Assembly: GCF_000024405.1 (NCBI RefSeq)
Contig: NC_013517.1
Span: 3,193,989-3,257,988, forward strand
Direction: 5' to 3'
DNA: 64,000 nt
DNA from: Sebaldella termitidis ATCC 33386
Lineage (GTDB): Bacteria; Fusobacteriota; Fusobacteriia; Fusobacteriales; Leptotrichiaceae
Part shown: positions 17,013-24,798 of the stretch, one piece after another
Layout: every line of letters begins with the position of its first letter
Position numbering within the stretch: position 1 is the stretch's first letter
The notes under the pieces: model-generated
Seen by the model: the letters and a program-made list of their open reading frames with translations, nothing else
Databases searched by the model: none
What the model was told of the DNA's origin: nothing
Program-made: the position numbers and the translations under genes

Positions 17013-18608
17013 TTAATTTTTTGTTTTCTTTAAGCTTTTTACTGAATTTGCTATCTGCTCTACTTTCGGACCGTATATAATCTGTATATTATTTTTGTCC
17101 GGTTTTACTATACCTGCCGCACCTGTGGCTTTTAATGCTGCATCATCTACTATTGATGTATCTTCAAGAGTCAGTCTCAGTCTTGTAAAGCAGTTGTCAA
17201 TTACCCTTATATTGCTGCTTCCGCCTACTGCCGTTATTATATTTTCTGCTGTTTCTTCCATATCACCAGATAATTTTACAGCCGCTCCTTCTGTTTCCTC
17301 TTTTTCACGACCCGGAGTTTCTATATTTCTTGATAAAATTATAAATTTGAAGAAAAAATAATATATAAAGAAATAGGCTATTCCTACTATTACTGCAAAA
17401 TACCAGTGTGTTTCCGTACCCTTAAGAATACCGAATACCGCAAGATCTATTATTCCTCCCTGAACATTCCCTATCATTACCCCGAAAATCTGCATTAAAA
17501 AGAATGATAACCCTGTCATTACAGCATGAAATATAAATAATACCGGCGAAACAAACATAAAGGCAAATTCCAGCGGTTCAGTTATTCCTGTTACAAATGA
17601 TGCTGAAGCTCCCGCTATCATCAAGGCTTTTATTCTTCCTTTTTCCTTTTCATTTGCTGTCTGATACATTGCACACGCAGCTCCTATAAGCCCGAACATC
17701 ATTATCGGAATTTTTCCCTGTGCAAGAAATCTTGTTGACATTCTTACTACATCTGCCGGAACCGGTGTTTTACTCGCAAGCGAGGCATTGAAAATATTCA
17801 GTGCTCCCACTACCTGTTCCCCGTCTATGACGGCACTTCCGCCTACTGCGGTAAATCTGACAGTCTGATTCAATATATGGTGAAGTCCTGTAGGAATGAG
17901 CAGTCTCTCTATAAAACCAAATATAAATGTTCCAAAAGCTCCGCTTTTCTCTATAAGTCCGCCTATCTGATATATTACATTACCAATCACCGGCCATATG
18001 AAATAAAACACAAGTCCTATTACCGGTACACATACCGTTGTAATAATAGGTACAAATCTTCTTCCCCCGAAAAAATTAATTGCATCAGGAAGCTTTATTT
18101 TATAAAACCTGTTATGCAGAGCTGCTACTGTAAGTCCTGATACGACACCTCCGAAAACATTCATCCTGTATGTAAAAATCCCGAGCACTGTCTCATATTG
18201 TGCATTAACAAAGCTGGCCTGTATAGGATCCATTTTATTATTTTCTACAAGATATTTTACGGCTGTGGTATCTGCTGTTATTCCCTCCAGACCTAAAATA
18301 TAATTAATCGTCACATGAAACACCAAAAATCCTATCGCCCCTGCAAATGCAGCTGTTGGTTTCTCCTCGTCCACCATTCCTATTGCCAGTGCTATGGCAA
18401 ACAATAAAGGCAGATTACCAAACAAAACTCCTGCAAGCTTTCTAATAAACCCTATTATATTCTGGACAAATTCAAGATTTATAAATCCTTCGCCCACAAT
18501 ATTGGGATTTTGCAGTGCAGCCGCTATCCCGAGAAATATTCCCGCTGCTGCTATTATAGATATAGGCATCATAAGAGACTTTCCTAATCTTTGCAAAAAA
18601 CCTTTCAA
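17013..18608 (-). CDS. PTS alpha-glucoside-specific EIICB permease
   Basis: 531 residues with a TTG start 9 bp after GGAGG. Residues about 1-425 are a Glc-family EIIC with around ten membrane segments, the cytoplasmic GITEPLEFAFMFVSPVLF loop and LIPTGLHHILNQ. Residues about 450-525 are EIIB with the phospho-Cys in DNCFTRLRL. There is no EIIA domain, so a glucose-type EIIA encoded elsewhere must phosphorylate it. Close relatives import maltose and other alpha-glucosides. It is paired with the GH4 enzyme, which cleaves the 6-phosphate product. Confidence 0.9.
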   Translation of the reverse strand: MKGFLQRLGKSLMMPISIIAAAGIFLGIAAALQNPNIVGEGFINLEFVQNIIGFIRKLAGVLFGNLPLLFAIALAIGMVDEEKPTAAFAGAIGFLVFHVTINYILGLEGITADTTAVKYLVENNKMDPIQASFVNAQYETVLGIFTYRMNVFGGVVSGLTVAALHNRFYKIKLPDAINFFGGRRFVPIITTVCVPVIGLVFYFIWPVIGNVIYQIGGLIEKSGAFGTFIFGFIERLLIPTGLHHILNQTVRFTAVGGSAVIDGEQVVGALNIFNASLASKTPVPADVVRMSTRFLAQGKIPIMMFGLIGAACAMYQTANEKEKGRIKALMIAGASASFVTGITEPLEFAFMFVSPVLFIFHAVMTGLSFFLMQIFGVMIGNVQGGIIDLAVFGILKGTETHWYFAVIVGIAYFFIYYFFFKFIILSRNIETPGREKEETEGAAVKLSGDMEETAENIITAVGGSSNIRVIDNCFTRLRLTLEDTSIVDDAALKATGAAGIVKPDKNNIQIIYGPKVEQIANSVKSLKKTKN

Positions 18609-18629
18609 AATAAAGCACCTCCATCTTTT

Positions 18630-18667
18630 GATATTCTAATTATAATCCCAGAATATCCAAATGGCAA
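18630..18667 (-). promoter_or_regulatory. PTS operon promoter with inverted repeat around the -10 box
   Basis: On the minus strand TTGCCA (18662-18667) and TATAAT (18639-18644) are 17 bp apart. GATATTCT (18630-18637) and AGAATATC (18650-18657) flank the -10 as a perfect inverted repeat with a 12-bp spacer. A repressor bound there would block RNA polymerase. No regulator is in the same operon. The rest of the 18609-18934 gap is AT-rich and holds the terminator of the ArsR-like gene. Confidence 0.65.
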
Positions 18668-18867
18668 TTTTTTCAACAATTCTAAACATTTTAAAATTTT
18701 TTCACATTTCGTGTATATTTACACACTATAATCATTTAATCCCTTTAAAATATTCATATACAGCTTTTTAAAAAAATCACTTTTATATTTAATTATTTTT
18801 TGGCTGTTACTGCTGCATCTCTTATTTTCCCTGATAAAACCTCTGAATTCCTGAATATTCCTGTCTA

Positions 18868-18902
18868 ATAAAAAAGACCAGACTAAAATCCGATCTTTTC
18901 CT
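18868..18902 (-). terminator. Terminator after the ArsR-like gene
   Basis: On the minus strand AAAAGATCGGA and TCTGGTCTTTTTT pair (with one wobble) across a 6-nt loop, followed by T residues, about 35 bp after the stop codon. Confidence 0.7.
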
Positions 18903-18934
18903 GTTCATATTTTTGATTCTGAAAATATTTTTTT

Positions 18935-19648
18935 CTATATTATCATTTTACTTTTATAATTTTCGATTATTTCTCCGCCGTCCCAAAGCTCTCTCATTTG
19001 TTTTTCCCCCAGCTCGGTCAGTCTTATCCCGCGGCTTTTCCCATGTCTTTCTATCCATTTATTATTAAGCAGAAATTCTGCCGTAGCTTTTCCTATACTG
19101 CCTGCTATATGGTATTCCCGTTCACTCCAGTCCAGACAAACTTTACAGAAATTTCTCTTTAATTTTCTTAAATCATTAATATCAATCCCGAATTTCTCAA
19201 AAAAATTTATCCCTTTATCTGTTATCTCTATTTCTGATTCACTAATTTTAAAAAATTCATTTTTAACATACCATTTTGTTATCTCTACCCCTAATTTCCC
19301 TGCAAGATGATCATAACAGAAACGTCCGTTAAACAGAATTTTATTTTCAATATTGGTATTCAAAGAACGCACTGTCTGAAACTGTGATATCGGCATCCAC
19401 TGTTCTATGAGTTCCGCCACAGATTTATTATTGAGTCTGTAATAATGATAGCGTCCCTGAACATACATTTCCAGCCATTCTAATTTAATAAATTTTTTTA
19501 TATGATATGTAGCAGTGTGATTTTTTATATTTGCTGTTTTTGCAAGCTCTGTTACAGTATGAAATTTCCCGTCCATAAGCAGCATAAGCATGCTGGAACA
19601 TGATTTATCAGCCAGTATGCCGGCCACTTCATTTATTTTAATATTCAT
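18935..19648 (-). CDS. ArsR-like winged-helix transcriptional regulator
   Basis: 237 residues. The ATG at 19648 is 6 bp from GGAGG; a TTG 6 bp upstream is in frame but too close. The N-terminal 90 residues are an ArsR-type winged helix (SSMLMLLMDGKFHTVTELAKTANIKNHTATYHIKKFIKLEWLE). The C-terminal part has a second predicted helical region with KVCLDWSEREYHIAGSIGKATAEFLLNNKWIER, as in longer ArsR proteins without a clear metal site. It has its own promoter and is downstream of the isocitrate lyase-like gene in the same direction. Confidence 0.82.
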   Translation of the reverse strand: MNIKINEVAGILADKSCSSMLMLLMDGKFHTVTELAKTANIKNHTATYHIKKFIKLEWLEMYVQGRYHYYRLNNKSVAELIEQWMPISQFQTVRSLNTNIENKILFNGRFCYDHLAGKLGVEITKWYVKNEFFKISESEIEITDKGINFFEKFGIDINDLRKLKRNFCKVCLDWSEREYHIAGSIGKATAEFLLNNKWIERHGKSRGIRLTELGEKQMRELWDGGEIIENYKSKMII

Positions 19649-19668
19649 TGTCAACCTCCGTTAATAAT

Positions 19669-19697
19669 AATATACAAAATTCCCGGTCTGCTGTCAA
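19669..19697 (-). promoter_or_regulatory. Promoter of the ArsR-like gene
   Basis: TTGACA (19692-19697) and TATATT (19669-19674) are 17 bp apart on the minus strand, giving a very short leader that just includes GGAGG. This separates the regulator from the enzyme gene upstream. Confidence 0.7.
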
Positions 19698-19833
19698 TTA
19701 CGATTCTTTCTTCAGTATTTAAAAATAATTTTAAAAAATACCTCCTGCACAGATACCAATAATTAATATATATAACAGCAATAAAACAGTCAGTAGAAAT
19801 ACTTTCAGCATAAACAGAAAATTATTCACAATA

Positions 19834-20703
19834 TTATTTACATAAATTTTTATTTTTTTCCTGATCATCACCGGCTCCGTTAAAATACTGATTTGCTTTT
19901 TTATATGTGAATGTATTTTCTATCAGCCTTGAAACATTGCCATCTCTTATATCCAAAGCAATATTTATCAGCTTATCCATAATATATCTTACTGTTCCTG
20001 ATCCAAGTGTTATACGCTTTGCTCCGAGCTTTCTGTAAGTATCAAAATCATATAATCCGGAATTTATCAGAAAATTAAGCGGTATCTCTATACTTTTTAC
20101 CAATTGTTCCGCTGTTTTCTCATCCTCTACACCTGGAATAAACACAGAATCAGCTCCTGATTCTTTAAATATCCTTCCTCTTTCCACAGCTGTATGTAAT
20201 CTTTCATTTTTATCACCTATTTTTAACCAGTAGGTACATGTTCTTGCATTAATAACAAAATTCAAATTCAGTTCTTTTTTTAATTCTAGTAATATTTCTA
20301 TCTTGTCTTTCATTATATCAATTCCGTCCAGAGTACCGTCAGACCTCCCGTCCTCGATATTCAATCCCGAAACTCCGTTTTCCAGTAAAATACGGCTGAA
20401 TTCCTTAAATTCTTTTAGTGTTTCCCCGTAGCCTCTCTCAAAATCTACAGATAATGGTATCTTAACCCTGCGTGTTATACTTTTTACAATGAAAAGCAGG
20501 TCATTAAAGCTGATTTTCTCTCCGTCAGGATAACCTAAAGAATAGGCTATTCCCGCGCTGGTTGTGGCAAGTGCATCAAATCCCTGTTTCTCAAATATAT
20601 ATGCACTGCCTGCATCCCATATATTAGGAAGTAAAAACATATCTTTCCCGCTGTGCAGATTCTGAAATTTATCTGCTAAAATTCTTTGTTCGTCTGTTAT
20701 CAT
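19834..20703 (-). CDS. Isocitrate lyase / PEP mutase family enzyme
   Basis: 289 residues, ATG with AGGAGG. The fold markers are FLLPNIWDAGSAYIFEKQGFDALATTSAGIA, SVDFERGYG, GVSGLNIEDG and VINARTCTY, with GADSVFIPG later. Members act on C-C or C-P bonds of 2-oxo acids and need Mg2+. Members with this WDAGSA start are often called carboxyvinyl-carboxyphosphonate phosphorylmutase, but no phosphonate genes are nearby, so the reaction is unknown. A palindrome in its promoter and the ArsR-like gene next door suggest control by that regulator. Confidence 0.8.
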   Translation of the reverse strand: MITDEQRILADKFQNLHSGKDMFLLPNIWDAGSAYIFEKQGFDALATTSAGIAYSLGYPDGEKISFNDLLFIVKSITRRVKIPLSVDFERGYGETLKEFKEFSRILLENGVSGLNIEDGRSDGTLDGIDIMKDKIEILLELKKELNLNFVINARTCTYWLKIGDKNERLHTAVERGRIFKESGADSVFIPGVEDEKTAEQLVKSIEIPLNFLINSGLYDFDTYRKLGAKRITLGSGTVRYIMDKLINIALDIRDGNVSRLIENTFTYKKANQYFNGAGDDQEKNKNLCK

Positions 20704-20749
20704 ATAATCCCTCCTGTTTTTCTATATTCATATACTAACATGAAAAAAA

Positions 20750-20765
20750 ATCGATGTTCATCGAT
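20750..20765. promoter_or_regulatory. 7-2-7 palindrome upstream of the isocitrate lyase-like gene
   Basis: ATCGATG-tt-CATCGAT lies 47 bp upstream of the start codon, in the expected -35 zone. It stands out from the AT-rich surroundings and is a plausible operator for the adjacent ArsR-like protein. Confidence 0.55.
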
Positions 20766-20805
20766 ATATGAAATATTTTTATTTTATATATCTGAAATTA
20801 TATAA

Positions 20806-20893
20806 AAAGAGATCCGAATCAAAATAGATTTTTTTACTTAAATATGAATTTTTTATTCATAATTTAGAATTCTATTTTAATCCCAATCTCTTT
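20806..20893 (-). terminator. Long stem-loop ending the chemoreceptor-like operon
   Basis: Two 23-nt arms (20806-20828 and 20871-20893) pair with only a few wobbles or mismatches. A smaller ATGAAT/ATTCAT hairpin lies in the 42-nt loop. On the minus strand the last arm runs into TTTTTATA. The first arm overlaps the stop codon of the RpiR gene. Confidence 0.65.
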
Positions 20894-21677
20894 AATATTT
20901 TATAAATTCCGGCTCCTCACTTGTAAGCCTGTCTTCATCCTTCATTATTAGCACCATCTTGCTGAAAAGATAATCCAGAACCATATCCGCAGGAACCCTG
21001 CTTGTTATATCAGCACCGTCATAATACATTGATGTAGTCTTAAAAAACATCGAATGATCTGCAATCCTTGATAATTCATTATCAGAAAGACCTGTGAGCG
21101 AGATTATCACTCCTTTTCTTCCTTTGGCTATTACAGCAGGACCAAGTATCCCTTTCTGCTCTCCCGAAAATGAAATAAAAAGACATATGTCATTTTCCTT
21201 TATTTTATTTGCATAAAAAAGCATGGCGTGCTGATCTATAAAGCTTATTGCCGCTATCCCGAGAAAAGTCAGCCTCATTGAAAAAATGTCGGCTGAAAGC
21301 CTTGAAGGCCCCAGACCAAAAATGCTGATATTTTTTTTCTTTACAATCAAAGCTGCAAGATAATCAAGCAGTTCTGAATTTATCAGCTCCTTTGTCTTTA
21401 ACAGATCCTTATAAAGGCCATCTTCAGAAATAGGCACCTGAGAAAAATTTTTCTCAAGCTCTTCAAATATCACATGCTTCATTTCTGAAAAACCTGTGAA
21501 ACCCATTTTCTTCGACATTCTTACTATCGTATTAGGACTGCAGAAAACAGCATCCGCAAGATCCTTTATTCTCAAACCTCTTATTTTATTAGAATTTGAA
21601 ATAATATATCTTAGTATCTCTTTTTCAGTCTCATTCAGATTTTTATACTTATCTCTTATCAGATTTTCTATTTTCAT
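20892..21677 (-). CDS. MurR/RpiR-family transcriptional regulator
   Basis: 261 residues. I take the ATG at 21677, 5 bp after AAGG, over a GTG 6 bp earlier. The N-terminal 75 residues are the RpiR helix-turn-helix (IKDLADAVFCSPNTIVRMSKKMGFTGFSEMK). From about 115 a SIS sugar-phosphate-binding domain follows (ISIFGLGPSRLSADIFSMRLTFLG, then DICLFISFSGEQKGILGPAVIAKGRKGVIISLTG). Such proteins sense sugar phosphates. It is 18 bp after a sugar kinase gene and is the last gene of the operon that begins with CheA-like genes. Possible targets include the PTS promoter at 18.6 kb. Confidence 0.9.
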   Translation of the reverse strand: MKIENLIRDKYKNLNETEKEILRYIISNSNKIRGLRIKDLADAVFCSPNTIVRMSKKMGFTGFSEMKHVIFEELEKNFSQVPISEDGLYKDLLKTKELINSELLDYLAALIVKKKNISIFGLGPSRLSADIFSMRLTFLGIAAISFIDQHAMLFYANKIKENDICLFISFSGEQKGILGPAVIAKGRKGVIISLTGLSDNELSRIADHSMFFKTTSMYYDGADITSRVPADMVLDYLFSKMVLIMKDEDRLTSEEPEFIKY

Positions 21678-21695
21678 GAACACCTTCCAATTTCA

Positions 21696-22640
21696 TTACA
21701 TCATTGCCAAATATGCAGCTCCGAGTATTCCCGCATCATTCCCCAGTTCTGCCTGAACTATTTTCAGTCCCTCTAATGCTGATGGAAGCGCGTATTTTTT
21801 TAAGCTTTCTTTTACCCTGTCAATCAGGAAATCTCCGGCCAGACTAACGCCCCCGCCTAAAACAACTATTTCAGGATCAAGAGTATTCAAAAGATTGCTG
21901 ATTCCCATTGCCAGATATTCTGCTTCATAATCTACTATATCCACGGAAAATTTATCCCCTGCTTTTGCTGCATCAAATACATCCTTTGCTTCCAGCTCTC
22001 TTCCCTTTGTCATTTCATACAGCTGATTTTTCTTATTTACAATAAGTCTTCCCTGTGCTTCTCTTATAAGTCCGGTAGCTGATGCATAGGCTTCCCAGCA
22101 TCCCTTCTGTCCGCATCCGCAGAGCTTGCCGTCTCTTACCAGCTTCGTATGCCCTATTTCTCCTCCTGTACCGTTTTTTCCCGAAACAAGCTGTCCGTTT
22201 AGAATTATTCCCCCGCCTATTCCTGTTCCTATCGCTATCCCAAGAACATTGCTGTGTCCTTTTCCTGCACCTTTCCACATTTCACCAAGGGTTATTACAT
22301 TTACATCATTATCCGCTCTTACTTTCAATCCAATTCTCTTTTCAAATTCTTCTGCCAGATTAAGATTTTCAGGCCATGGAAAATTAGCAAAGAATTTCAC
22401 TATTCTGGTTTGCACAACAGGACCCGGAACTCCTATTCCCACTCCTCCTACTTTATCCAGCGTTATTTCATATTCTTTCAGGTTTTCTTTCAAAATATCC
22501 GCTATTCTGTTCAGTGATATTTCATATCCGTCTATTGATTCTGTTTTTATTGTTGTAGTAAATATTTTATTTCCCTCTTTGTCCACCACTCCTATTTTCG
22601 TATTTGTTCCGCCCAGGTCTATTCCTACATAATAATCCAT
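21696..22640 (-). CDS. glcK: ROK-family glucokinase-like sugar kinase
   Basis: 314 residues. The ATG at 22640 is 9 bp from AGGAGG; a GTG 6 bp upstream is too close. It phosphorylates glucose or a related sugar with ATP. YVGIDLGGTNTKIGVVD is the ATP phosphate loop, GVGVPGPV and ADNDVN hold the catalytic Asp, EIGHTKL binds sugar, and CGCGQKGCWEAYASATGL is the ROK zinc motif. It has no DNA-binding domain, so it is a kinase and not a ROK repressor. It is only 5 bp after the CheW-like gene, which is an unusual partner. Confidence 0.9.
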   Translation of the reverse strand: MDYYVGIDLGGTNTKIGVVDKEGNKIFTTTIKTESIDGYEISLNRIADILKENLKEYEITLDKVGGVGIGVPGPVVQTRIVKFFANFPWPENLNLAEEFEKRIGLKVRADNDVNVITLGEMWKGAGKGHSNVLGIAIGTGIGGGIILNGQLVSGKNGTGGEIGHTKLVRDGKLCGCGQKGCWEAYASATGLIREAQGRLIVNKKNQLYEMTKGRELEAKDVFDAAKAGDKFSVDIVDYEAEYLAMGISNLLNTLDPEIVVLGGGVSLAGDFLIDRVKESLKKYALPSALEGLKIVQAELGNDAGILGAAYLAMM

Positions 22641-22645
22641 AAACA

Positions 22646-23026
22646 CTATCCTCCTATAAATTCTTCTAAATTAATTAATTTTACCACTCTTCCATCTATG
22701 TAAAAATCTTTTGCTGTTTCTTCTGTCATTTCCATATTTTCGAATTCATAAATATCAAAAACATTTTTTACAAATATTGAAAACTCATTTGTCCTGTATC
22801 TTAATATAAGAGCAGCATTAGCCTCGTTGTTTCCCGGCTTTTCACCACCATAACCTGCCACGGGAATAAATCTGTTATCAAAGTGTATTACACCCGGGTA
22901 ATCTTTTCCCAAAGCGGGAAGCTCGTAAAATTTGGCATTATTTTTTATTTTCAATACATATTTCAACTCTATTCCGTATAATTCCTCCCCAGCTTCAAAT
23001 ACCAGATATTTTTTTACCAGCTTCAT
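22646..23026 (-). CDS. CheW-like coupling protein
   Basis: 126 residues, ATG overlapping the stop of the chemoreceptor gene (TAATG), with GAGGGG upstream. It is a short CheW domain: KKYLVFEAGEELYGIELKYVLKI, then YPGVIHFDNRFIPVAGYG, ALILRYRTNEFSIFVKNVFDIYEFE and VVKLINLEEFIGG. CheW bridges receptors and CheA in the array. It is smaller than the usual 150-160 residues. It lies between the receptor genes and the sugar kinase gene. Confidence 0.85.
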   Translation of the reverse strand: MKLVKKYLVFEAGEELYGIELKYVLKIKNNAKFYELPALGKDYPGVIHFDNRFIPVAGYGGEKPGNNEANAALILRYRTNEFSIFVKNVFDIYEFENMEMTEETAKDFYIDGRVVKLINLEEFIGG

Positions 23027-24798
23027 TATCCCCTCTTTTCCAGAGAATCGTTTATTTTTTCTATCTCTCTAAAAAGTATGTTTAGTTCGCTTATCAGATT
23101 TATGTTACCTGCGAGTCTTTCCTTGGTTCCAAAAATCATTTCCTCCAGTTCGCTGAAAGCTTTATTCAGTTCGTTTTCTTCTATATTCTCCAGATTTACA
23201 TTCTCATAAAGAAATTTTACATTTTTATCGATTTTTTTTATTTCATCCTGAAGCTTATTTATTTTTGTTATTGTCAGATCCATTACCTGATTGCTCTTGG
23301 CGATTCTTTCTATTACATTATGGCTTATTTCCCTTGCCTTATTTGATATATCCAAAATCAGCACAGACAGATTTCTTATTTCTTCTGCTATTACCTGATA
23401 GCTTTCTCCGTATTCAGCAGCCCTTTCTGCTTCTTTTCTTGCATTAAGAGATAAAAGATTAGTCCTGTCTGAGATCATGTTTATATTATCTATCATCTCT
23501 TCTATACTTACACTGCTGTCACTCAGCTTATGAAAACTTCTTCTGAGACTTTCTGTCATAAGTGTAATGTTTTTATTTTCCTTTACTATATGCTCGCATT
23601 CCTTTATGAGCTTTTCCAGCTCATCAGAGTTTGTTTCGGAAAGATTAATGATTTTTCTTACTTCCTCTTTTATAAGAAGCATTTTATTTTGCTCTTCACT
23701 GAGAATTTTATAATTTAAGGCCTGACTTTTATTTAGTTCATAGGTTTTTTCATGAATTTCCTTTATATTCCCGGCTGTTATTCTTACTTTATTATGTATT
23801 TTATCTGAAAAGCTATTGAATTTCTTCTTTATATCCTCAGGCTCATCATATTCTCCAATGAGTTCCGAGCTCTTATCCAGACTTATTACCCTGTTTATTC
23901 CCTGTCTGAGCTTATACACCAGTCTGAAAACAGACTTATAGAAAAAGAAGAAAATAATCCCGAAAACAAGAACAGAAACAATTATACATAATATTAAAGA
24001 TAAAAATATATCTGAATACAGATTTTTATAAAATGATAATCTGGAATCTTCCATAATTATATATAGTTTATCCATCTCTAATTTTTTATACATAAATTCT
24101 ATATTTTGCCCGTTTGATCTTACTGTAAAATTTCCCTCTACTTCATCTAAATCATTATTATTCTGCATATGATAAAGACTGTAAAACGAGTTTCCGCTTA
24201 AAGGACTGTTTGTAGCTAGTATCTCTCCGCTGTCTTTTATCAGATAATATCTGCTTTCCGCTTTTGTCCCTGCTGCATTCAGAAAATAATCCTGCGGCAC
24301 TGTAATACCAGCTATTTTTTCTTCAAAATTACTGATTTTTATCTTTTTCACAAAAGTAATCATATATTTATTTGAGGCCTTATCCAAATACGGATTTGAA
24401 ATAAAAAATTCAAAAGACTCGTTCTTTATTTCAGAGATTAGTTTTTTCAGCTCAACACTGTCTGTATTATCTGTCAGCTCCGTATTATTATAAGAATCGA
24501 TATAAAATATATGTTCGTATTCATTATTCAGATTTTTCATAAAATTTATTTTTTCATTTATCGTTTCTGGACTGTCCCCGGCTTTTATACTTCCGATAAA
24601 ACCTTCCGCATCATTTTCTATACTATTTATTTTTTCGTAATAATTCTCCTGCAGCCTTATAATACTGTCCTCTTTTATCAAGGAATAGTTACTTTTATAT
24701 CTGTTGTAAGTCCCTGAAACAGCCAATGCAAAAAATATCAGCAGAGGAATAAAAAATAATGAAAATACCCAGCTTAGAAGTTTATTTTTCAGTCTCAT
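23026..24798 (-). CDS. Chemoreceptor (methyl-accepting chemotaxis protein-like), divergent
   Basis: 590 residues. One membrane segment is at about 8-28 and another at about 265-288; the roughly 235 residues between are external and look like a Cache-type sensor. The cytoplasmic part is a coiled coil with a receptor tip reading DRTNLLSLNARKEAERAAEYGESYQVIAEEIRNLS, clearly related to the standard tip (NLLALNAAIEAARAGE). The Glu and Arg that contact CheA and CheW are kept. Clear methylation pentapeptides are not evident to me. It overlaps the upstream receptor gene by 4 bp (ATGA). Confidence 0.85.
   Translation of the reverse strand: MRLKNKLLSWVFSLFFIPLLIFFALAVSGTYNRYKSNYSLIKEDSIIRLQENYYEKINSIENDAEGFIGSIKAGDSPETINEKINFMKNLNNEYEHIFYIDSYNNTELTDNTDSVELKKLISEIKNESFEFFISNPYLDKASNKYMITFVKKIKISNFEEKIAGITVPQDYFLNAAGTKAESRYYLIKDSGEILATNSPLSGNSFYSLYHMQNNNDLDEVEGNFTVRSNGQNIEFMYKKLEMDKLYIIMEDSRLSFYKNLYSDIFLSLILCIIVSVLVFGIIFFFFYKSVFRLVYKLRQGINRVISLDKSSELIGEYDEPEDIKKKFNSFSDKIHNKVRITAGNIKEIHEKTYELNKSQALNYKILSEEQNKMLLIKEEVRKIINLSETNSDELEKLIKECEHIVKENKNITLMTESLRRSFHKLSDSSVSIEEMIDNINMISDRTNLLSLNARKEAERAAEYGESYQVIAEEIRNLSVLILDISNKAREISHNVIERIAKSNQVMDLTITKINKLQDEIKKIDKNVKFLYENVNLENIEENELNKAFSELEEMIFGTKERLAGNINLISELNILFREIEKINDSLEKRG

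Noticed and set aside
22126-22632. 168-residue plus-strand reading frame
   Set aside because: It is antisense to the sugar kinase gene and has Pro/Ser-rich antisense composition.
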